Source of the DNA: Amborella trichopoda
Lineage: Eukaryota; Streptophyta; Magnoliopsida; Amborellales; Amborellaceae
Assembly: GCF_000471905.2 (NCBI RefSeq)
Contig: NW_006497511.1
Span: 1,953,274 to 2,017,273, forward strand
Reading direction: 5' to 3'
Length of the DNA: 64,000 nt
The notes beneath the pieces are model-generated. The model had not been told where the DNA came from, made no database searches, and saw nothing but the letters and a program-made list of their open reading frames with translations. Both the position numbers and the translations under genes were made by a program. Positions 56,732 to 64,000 of the stretch are shown here, in pieces; the first letter of the stretch is position 1, and each line of letters starts with the position of its first letter.

Positions 56732-58223
56732 CATTATTCGAAAGAGAGGGCAATGACAATGAGTCTCATTCGATAATGCCCTCGCACTCATACACACAGT
56801 CCCTAGTGCACTTTGGGGCTTTTGATAGGCACTTGTCTTGCAAGGCACGGTTCACTAGTTACTTCTCATAATACATTGAATTTCAGGGGGCACAACCCAC
56901 CCATTACACTTTCCACCTAACTCCTCTCCTATCATATAGGGAGTTAGGGAACATTGTCGGCCTTACTCTCTCAGTCACATCATACTACCATGGGTAACTC
57001 ATGCGTGGCGTCATTGAATCACTTCACTATTATCAATCACAAAAGAGGGTCATGCTTGGAGCATGCCTTCAGATCACTCTTCACTTAGCATTCATCCTTT
57101 GGCACTCAGGCCTTTCACATTGCCAGCACATGGAATTTCATTCATTATATGGCACTTCACCACATGAATATTACATGGCACTCACTAATTAACATTCACA
57201 CTCATGTCATGATACTCGCTACATAATATGTACATTCACTATTTGGATATCATATAACATTAACTAAATAGCATTCACATCCCTTTCAGGTTGTTCACGT
57301 CATAGCATTTACTAATTGAATATCATATAAATAGCATTCATACTTGAGCATGCACAATTTCTGGGAAGTTCTATCAATAGTGACCTAATCCCCGTAAAAT
57401 GGGCGTAACTTTCAATCTAGGGGATTTTTCACGAAAGCCTTTACATGAAATTTTTAAGTGTTCCCATAAAACTTTCAAATAGTGGCAATTTGGAAGAAAA
57501 AAAAGATCGCTTTTGGTCAGTCAAAATTGGTGGCAACCGTGACATCAGTTATGAGTTTCCATAATAGCTACCCATAGTGACATAGTCTTACTTATTGAAG
57601 TATAAATCTTAACATGTACAAAGTATCATAATTTCACAAGAATAAAAGTTGTATTAGACACACATAGCTTTCATTTAAGATTAATTTGAGCCCATTTGGA
57701 CCTTGTTTGGTCACTGAACCATTAGATACAAAAACACCTATAGTTTTTGTAAATTCATTTTCCCCATTTTCTTTCCCCAAACTCTTAATACATGCATAAA
57801 CACAAGCCATCCACAACAATATCTTTCAACCCACAGTTGATAAACAGTCACCATTTACTCTATCTAGATTAAATTCCCAGGAATATTTGGCAAGCAATAC
57901 TATTGTTCACATAGGTTATACAATCATGGATTCAAAACACAAGGTTCAAGGCTCTAAACTCGTTCTTATACATCCATACTTCATGCATAAAACATTTATG
58001 ATACACACCTCCAAATGCACTTACCTTAGTGGCACAAAAACTCACCCCACCCCCCCCCCCCATCCCTCCTAAATCCTCCTCCGACGGTTTTCTTTCACTT
58101 TCACACTTGCTGCTCCAACAGTGAGCTAAAGGAGCCTTCTCCAAGTCATTCACTTGCCTTAGAGAGAGAAAGAATAAGAGAGTGTGAGTGTGGATGCAAG
58201 TGGAGTGAGGGGAACGAGGAGGG

Positions 58224-58231
58224 CTTAAATA
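58224..58231 (-). promoter_or_regulatory. TATA box of the solo LTR
   Basis: The minus strand reads gagtatttaagccc. An AG-rich tract follows within 80 bp on the plus-strand left side. Confidence 0.5.
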
Positions 58232-58406
58232 CTCCTCAGGTGGTAGGTGGCATCCCATGGTTGACAAGTGGCGAGCCACCCACATGCAGCTAAGCAAGTG
58301 GCAAACACGGGCCATGCAGGGCAGCGTTGCACATAGCATTGGCCTCCCTCACGCATGGGACTGGACACATTCACGCTCGGTGTTAGCCCCCTTGACGCGT
58401 GCAGCT

Positions 58407-58590
58407 TTTCTCCCTTATGCGCACGACATTTCTCCTTTATGCATGCAGCATTTCTCCCTAATGCGTACGGTGTTTCTCCCTTACTCGCGCGGTGTTTCTC
58501 CCTTATGTGCGCGGTGTTTCTCCTTTACACGCACAGAGTTTTTCCCTTACGAGCACAGCGTTTCTCCCTTATGCACATGGTGTTTCTCCC
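58407..58590. repeat. 22-bp minisatellite in the solo LTR
   Basis: Eight units of tttctcccttatgtgcgcgg plus tg with variation in the gcgcg part. It lies in U3 on the minus strand, upstream of the TATA box. It gives rise to repetitive 78-162 codon frames that are not genes. Confidence 0.92.
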
Positions 58591-58766
58591 TTCTATCCGT
58601 TCACACGTGGGGATGCCTTACTTTCATGTCTCCAAACGGCGTTACCCCTCCTCATTACTCAGCCGGCGATGACTCTCTCACTACGCGGCCAACGCTGCCC
58701 CCCAAGCTCCCTGCCTTATTGCCTTTAACCCAAAATCTGACTTAGTAAAATTATTAGGTCATTACA

Positions 58767-58771
58767 AGAGT
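58767..58771. repeat. Target site duplication of the solo LTR, right
   Basis: agagt, matching 56004-56008. Confidence 0.82.
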
Positions 58772-60000
58772 ATATCTCATTATCATGCATTCATGCATCC
58801 ATATCATAGCTGAGCATTTAATACTACATGCATTCATAACATAACAAAGCATATCTCATTGTCATGCATTCATATCACAACAAAGCATGTCTTATTACAT
58901 GCATTCATATCATACCAGAGCATGTCTTACTACATGTATTCATATCATAACAGAGCACACTTTCATTAACACATTTCATAACAGATACAAGTTCATATGA
59001 AACAACAATATGTCCAAAGCATACTATATATCATCAAGCCCATTAGCTCAAAAGACATCCTCCAATTATTTTTCTAATTTTTCACAATGAAAAGAGTTCA
59101 ATTATAAAGGCATATTATCGGATTAAAATATTATTTGGACCTGAGACAACTTTTATAACAATATAGGCTCATGAAAACACAACTTTCATGAAGGGGGTAA
59201 CCCCAAATTTTGGGTTGAAGTTTACAAAACTATTTGATGTTCTTGAACAAAATTCCTGTTTTCAAATCAGAAAATCCAAGATGATATACTCAGAGAAAAA
59301 TGGGAATAACTTTCAAACCATAGGCAATTTTATAATGATTAGAAAACCATTTTAAAAATAGACTCATTTAGATATTATTTAAAAGTGGTTTCACCTCATT
59401 CTGATATGTTTTAGTCATTGAAAAGCTCTACACAAGAACACATTAAATCCCTAGAATTTCATTTCACAAATCTGGCATGTTTCAGAAAATGGTGATAACT
59501 TTTAAACCAAAAAGGATATTGACAAGAGGTCTTTTCCATGATAAAATAGACTCAATGAGATACGTTTCCACAAAATTTCATGATTTAAGGAGATATATAG
59601 GATACTCAAACAGTTTCTCAAACTGGAGCCACAGTTCTGGAAAACAAATACACTCTAGCAGGTTTTCAATAACATGCATCCACATCCATTTTCACACCCA
59701 TACATCCACATCCATTTTCACACCCATACTCATACTTTGATAATCTAAACAAATATGCATCAATCTAAACCATGAAAATATGGAAACCAAATCCACTTAC
59801 AACACTAAATGAAACTCCAAAGTGCTCCACACATAGTTCACTTCAATGCCAAGCTCCAAAGGATGAGTTCAAACTCAAAGGCTTAAGGCTGGGAAAGGTC
59901 TCAAAGCTCAAAATCTTAAGGCAAAAAGGGGGAGAATGTGTGTGAGAGAGAGTAAAGAGTAGAGAGAGAAAAATAAAACCCATTGAATGGGTGTGAAAGG

Positions 60001-60010
60001 AGTATAAGTA
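60001..60010 (-). promoter_or_regulatory. TATA-like box of N3 LTR
   Basis: The minus strand reads tacttatact, with the AG/CT tract following on the minus strand. Confidence 0.4.
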
Positions 60011-60597
60011 AGCTTAGGTGGTGGCAACATGCAATTGCCACATGGCATCCAAGAGGGTATACATGAGGAGAGAGAGAGAGAAGGCAAGCATGGGAGACAA
60101 CATCATGGGATGGAAGCATGCAATTGACAAGTGGCATGCAAGAGCATGCTTGTGCAACATGGCTGAGCTGGAGCATGCTTATGCAACATGGCACTCATAC
60201 ATGAAGAGAGAGAGGTCATGAGAGAGAAGCAGCTTCCTAGACTTCCGTACACCACCTGCGCCCAATGGTGCACACAAATGCCCACACTCCCAGCAAAAAA
60301 CTCGTCTACCCGTGCTCACAACGTGCGTCAATATCCATCTATGCTCCCTAGTGCACCATAACCATCTCCGCATCATCGCGCCCCTGCTGCACTTAACAAC
60401 GCCCTAATTCACATGAGCCTTACTGTGCACACACACACTCGCGCTCTCACGTGCGCACGCTTTCACGGATATCCACCCACGAGCAATCACCTGCTCGCAC
60501 TTAACTGCTCACTGATCTGTCAGCGCTCACACAAGTGCCCTCATGCCGATGACTCGCCGGCGTACTACAATACATCATAAAAGTCCGAGTCCTTACA

Positions 60598-60616
60598 TCA
60601 TCCCCCCCCTTAAAAA
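60598..60616 (-). other. N3 polypurine tract
   Basis: The minus strand reads tttttaagggggggggatga directly before the LTR start tgtaaggact. Confidence 0.87.
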
Positions 60617-60627
60617 GGACCTCAAAA

Positions 60628-61100
60628 TCATACATCTGCTAACAAATGGGGGTACTTATCTCGAATCTCATCTTCCTGTTCCCAGGTCGACTCTTCCTGC
60701 GAATGATACCGCCACAGAACACATGCCAGAGGAATCTCCTTATTACGCAATACCTGCACCCTTCTATCTAATTTCTGAACTGGCAACTCAATGAAGGTCA
60801 AGTCTTCTCTGATCAGTATAGGTTCATAACTTACAACATGGGATGGGTCCGGCTGATACTTCCTCAACAAGGACACATGGAAGACATTGTGGATGTTCGC
60901 CAATTCGAGCGGTAGGGCTAATCGATATTCCACACCTCCAATTCTCTCTAGAATCTCAAAAGGTTCAATAAATGTGGGCTCAAGTTCCCTTTCTTTTCAA
61001 ATCTCATGATGCCCTTTGTTGGCGACACCTTCAAGAAAACCCGGTCACCCACCTCAAATTCGAGGTCTCTTCTTCGGTTATCGGCATAACTCTTATGCCG
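60628..61100 (-). pseudogene. N3 integrase C-terminus with intact chromodomain
   Basis: 60628-60933 (101 codons) has LALPLELANIHNVFHVSLLR, then the chromodomain: VQVLRNKEIPLACVLWRYHS and QEESTWEQEDEIRDKYPHL. Aromatic and acidic positions expected of a chromovirus chromodomain (W, E-S-T-W-E) are present. Upstream (60934-61100) the GPF/Y module can be followed in another frame (EFEVGDRVFLK, then a shift near 60975). The chromodomain guides insertion to heterochromatin. This is the only copy here in which it is readable to its end. Confidence 0.87.
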
Positions 61101-61253
61101 ACTTTGAGCTATCATGAGCCTTTCTCAAATTAATGCAATCTTTTCTGAGGTCACTTGGACAATTTCTAGCCTTAAAAGCCTTCTTTCACCAATCTCGTCC
61201 CAACAAATATGTGACATGCACTTCCTTCCATACAAAGTCTCAAAAGGCGCCAT

Positions 61254-62021
61254 CTAAAGACTAACTTGAAAGCTGTTGTTATAAGCAAACTTAACCAGGG
61301 GTAAATGATCATCCCAACTTCCCTTAAAATCAATGACACAAGCTCTTAACATGTCTTCCAGGGTTTGGATAGTTCTCTCTGATTGTCCATCAGTCTGGGG
61401 GTGAAAAGCAGTGCTAAAACTAAGTCTCGTCCCCAAGGCTGACTGCAGACTAGCCCAAAATCTAAAAGTAAATCTAGTGTCCCTGTCGGACATGATGCTG
61501 ACTAGTAGACCATGAAACCTCACTATCTCCTTAATGTATAGCTTGGCCAGTCTATCCAAAGTTAAGGTTGTGCGGATTGGCAAGAAGTGGGGAGCTTTGG
61601 TCAGTCGATCCTCTACGACCCAAATGCTATCATGCCCTGAACTTGTTCTAAACAACCCAGAGACAAAATCCATATAAATATGCTCCCATTTCCATTCCGA
61701 TACGGGTAAGGGCTACAACAACCCTGCAGGTTTTTGTTGCTCAGCTTTCACTTGTTGACATGTCAAGCACTTAGAAACAAATAGTGCTACCTCCCTTTTC
61801 ATGCCATTCCACCATAAAGTTTTCTTCAAGTCTTGATACATTTTAGTATTCCCAGGATGTATAGTATAGCGAGAGCGATAGCGATGAGCTTCCTCCAAGA
61901 TAGCTCGCTTCACATCCTCATCGTTCGACACACATACTCGATCTCTAAATCTTAATAAGTCATCACTTCTCATAGAGAAATCATCTCTCTTTCCCAGCTT
62001 CATTTCTTTTTCAATCTTCAT
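61254..62021 (-). pseudogene. N3 integrase zinc module and catalytic core
   Basis: The zinc module at 61713-62021 has LEEAHRYRSRYTIHPGNTKM then SKCLTCQQVKAEQQ (HHCC kept, with a short duplication RYRSRY). The core at 61254-61673 starts MDFVSGLFRTSSGHDSIWVV, has MSDRDTRFTFRFWASLQSAL and FHPQTDGQSERTIQTLEDML: the Asp in DFVSG, the Asp in SDRD and the Glu in QSERT or QTLED place the D,D-35-E triad. A stop between 61674 and 61712 separates the two. Confidence 0.9.
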
Positions 62022-62600
62022 AAGTTGGGGTACTTCTTTTGAGCCAACTGGACATGTTGAAACAATTGGGGTTCTACCCTTATATCAGCGATCAAACCTA
62101 CCCCATCACTTAGGGGCGGAGCCGGATGCCAGCCTATTATATCCTCTAGCAACTTCATCTCTCGGACCAATAAATGGGCCATCGATACCACGGGCTTCCA
62201 ACTCAGAGCATCTGCTATCACAATAGTTTTGCTCGGGTGATATAGGATGGTACAATCATAATTGCTCAATAGGTCCATCCATCTCCTTTGCCTCATGTTC
62301 AACTCCTTCTGGGAAAACAGGTACTTGAGGCTCTTATGCTCCGTAAACACCTTAAATTTGGCTCCATAGAGGTAGTGTCTCTAGATTTTCAAGGCGAAGA
62401 CTATAGCCCCAAGCTCCAAATCATGGATTGGATAGTTCTGCTCTTACGGCTTCAACTGTCTGGAGGCATATGCAATGACCTTCCCTCACAGCATAAGTAC
62501 ACATCCGAGCCCTTTATGAGAGGCATCGGTGTAAACTACAAAGTCCTCATTTCCTTCGGGTAAGGCCAATATCAGAGCCATGGTCAGCATCTTCTTTAGC
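62018..62600 (-). pseudogene. N3 RNase H
   Basis: 62018-62350 has [20 protein letters not shown] and RRWMDLLSNYDCTILYHPSK then VIADALS (last catalytic Asp). The N-terminal half (62351-62600) is in other frames: a region matching [11 protein letters not shown] lies near 62505-62540. Stops break it near 62380 and 62450. Confidence 0.85.
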
Positions 62601-63573
62601 TCCTGAAAGCTTTTCTTACACTCATCTAACCACACAAAGGTCAGCCTAGTCAGAGGGAGCACTATGTTTTAGAATCCTTCTACAAAGCACCTGTAATATC
62701 CGACTAACCCCAGAAAGCTACGGAACTCAGTAACATTTGTCGATCTTCCCCACTTGAGTATAACTTCAATCTTTGAAGGGTCAACTGCCACTTCATCCTT
62801 AGAAACAATGTGCACAAGAAAGGCCACATTAGGAAGTCAAAATTCACTCTTGCTAAACTTAGCATACAACTTTTCTGACCTAAGAGTCTGAAGAACTACT
62901 CTCAGGTATTGTTCATGCTCTTCTTGGCTCTTTGAATACACTGGAATATCATCAATAAAAACCACAACAAAATTGTCCAATAAGGGTCTGAAAATCCTAT
63001 TCATCAGGTCCATGAAAATAGCCGAGGCATTAGTCAATCCGAATAGCATCACCAAAAAATCATAGTGACCATATCAGTTATGAACGCAGTCTTGGGAACA
63101 TCTCCCTCCATGACACGTAGTTGATGATAGCTCGTTCAGAGATCAATCTTAGAAAACACTTGGGCCCCTTGAAGCTGGACAAAGAGGTCATCAATCCTAG
63201 GTAAAGGGTACTTGTTTTTCACTTACTTGATTCAATTGCCTATAATCGATGAAAGCCTCATGGACCCATCCTTCGTCTTCACAAAAAGGACTGGTGCACC
63301 TCAAGGTGACACATTAGGCCGGATGAATCCCTTCTCCAACAACTCCTGCAATTGCTCTTTCAGCTCCTTCAATTCTGCTGGTGCCATTCTATATGGGGCT
63401 TTAGAGATGGGAGCAGCACCAGGGACAACATCTATCTCAAACTCTATCTCCCTTACTTGAGGCAAAGAGGAAAACTCGAGAAAAACTTCAGGGTATTCTC
63501 TTACCACTGGTATCGCTGCTAACTGGACTGGACATCCCGATTCTCTACCACATAGGCTAAATGTCCAACACAT
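62601..63573 (-). pseudogene. N3 reverse transcriptase
   Basis: 63301-63573 has [20 protein letters not shown] then [20 protein letters not shown] and [12 protein letters not shown]; the next codon, Trp in homologues, is a stop. 62837-63055 has [20 protein letters not shown] and the intact active site [11 protein letters not shown]. The fingers segment between (63056-63300) has frameshifts. The catalytic Asp pair is kept, unlike in N1 and N2. Confidence 0.9.
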
Positions 63574-63599
63574 CTTTTAACCAGAAGATGATAAGCCCG

Positions 63600-64000
63600 A
63601 AGGGCCAAAATAAAATGTAGAGGGGGAGCATCCTTGATACCAACAAAGCATAGTTCAGGTTAGGTAGGGGGTCTAAAGGTCACAGTCTTATCATAACAGT
63701 TAATAGTGGTATGGTGTGTGGACAACCAGTCCATGCCCAAAATAACATCAAAGTCTTGAATATCTAAAAGTATCAAGTCAAGGGGCAGGACACACTCCTC
63801 CAGCAAAACCCCACACTGTTTGTATACTTAAATCAGTCTCCATAGGACCCCCCATAAGTGTGCACACAACTAAAGTGCAGTCAAGAAGTGAAGGTTCAAC
63901 ATTTAGATGACATGCAAAATGATGTGCAACAAAAGAATGAGATGAACCAAGGTCTATCAAAATTTTAGCGTCTCTATCACAAACAAAGAGCGTACCTCGG
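63600..64000 (-). pseudogene. N3 aspartic protease, cut by the window edge
   Basis: 63778-63960 reads MIDLGSSHSFVAHHFACHLN, the DxGS active site (Leu where Pro is usual), followed by a frameshift near 63780. The C-terminal ILGMDWL part lies near 63720-63750 in another frame. Confidence 0.85.

Larger units (their letters stand above)
56009..58766 (-). repeat. Solo Tekay LTR inside the N3 LTR
   Basis: Plus-strand start tttcatgaccccacctc (TG changed to TT) and end attaggtcattaca. 2758 bp, flanked by AGAGT duplications, with no internal region. Conserved motifs: gctataaagcccagtaag at 56430-56447 and the inverted repeat at 56680-56731. It is the remnant of an element lost by LTR-LTR recombination. 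A run of C (58045-58062) and a 22-bp minisatellite lie near the promoter. Confidence 0.85.
54434..60597 (-). repeat. N3 3' LTR, interrupted by a solo LTR
   Basis: Starts tgtcatgaccccgcccc and ends gtccttaca. Pieces 54434-56008 and 58772-60597 make about 3.4 kb when the inserted 56009-58771 is left out. Conserved motifs: gctataaagcccagtaag at 54885-54902 and the inverted repeat at 55186-55237. AG-rich tracts lie at 59940-60090. Confidence 0.83.
54434..64000 (-). mobile_element. Element N3, Tekay/Del chromovirus, runs off the window
   Basis: A minus-strand element: 3' LTR at 54434-60597 (interrupted by a solo LTR), polypurine tract, then chromodomain, integrase, RNase H, RT and part of the protease up to the window end. 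Gag and 5' LTR are outside. It is the best-preserved pol copy for the chromodomain and RT active site, but stops and frameshifts are present throughout. Confidence 0.88.

Noticed and set aside
58257-58745. 162-codon repetitive frame (and overlapping 105- and 78-codon frames)
   Set aside because: They are translations of the 22-bp minisatellite in three frames, with period 22 and no conserved start.

Overview
This is nuclear DNA of a land plant, almost certainly an angiosperm. I cannot name the species. The evidence is wall-to-wall Ty3/gypsy LTR retrotransposons of two plant lineages: chromoviruses of the Tekay/Del type (gag-PR-RT-RH-IN with a C-terminal chromodomain, initiator-tRNA-Met primer site) and large Tat/Ogre-like elements with 2.7-4.2 kb LTRs. 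AG/CT tracts are long, and two N-filled assembly gaps are present. I found no intact host gene, tRNA, rRNA or snRNA. The only host-derived coding sequence I recognise is a broken fragment of a VPS13-like (chorein) gene at 44822-45098.

The left two thirds is a set of nested insertions. A plus-strand Tat-like LTR (A, 1182-3735) is cut by a minus-strand Tat-like element (X, 3736-9127). X is cut by a minus-strand Tekay element (N2, 9128-11538 plus 39341-43327). The LTR of N2 is cut by a plus-strand Tat-like element (E1, 11539-39335, target duplication GTCTC). E1 is cut inside its gag/protease region by a minus-strand Tekay element (N1, 18069-27274, target duplication AGCTA). Hand-compared LTR stretches differ by roughly 15 percent for E1 and roughly 8 percent for N1, which agrees with N1 being younger.

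E1 is the most unusual element. It carries gag, a protease and the Tat-type post-protease segment. It has no reverse transcriptase, RNase H or integrase. In their place is a 3.4 kb antisense gene for a plant-mobile-domain-like protein with a TATA box of its own on the minus strand, followed by a 3' region made of four different tandem repeats. It looks like a non-autonomous gag-protease carrier plus an antisense gene.

The right third starts with an LTR-like segment carrying an (ATA)n tract (from 43328) and the VPS13-like fragment. Two further Tat-like copies follow: E2 (45194-about 51160, LTR plus gag) and E3 (about 51160-54433, truncated LTR, gag N-terminus, protease). E3 is cut in its protease by a minus-strand Tekay element N3, which runs off the window end. 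The LTR of N3 contains a solo LTR (56009-58766) with its own target duplication AGAGT.

The LTRs share conserved ends, but the Tat-like LTRs have a CT-rich middle that differs in each copy. In E2 this middle is an array of 13 units, each able to form a hairpin. Nearly every coding region is broken by stops, frameshifts or catalytic-site changes, so this is old heterochromatic sequence.
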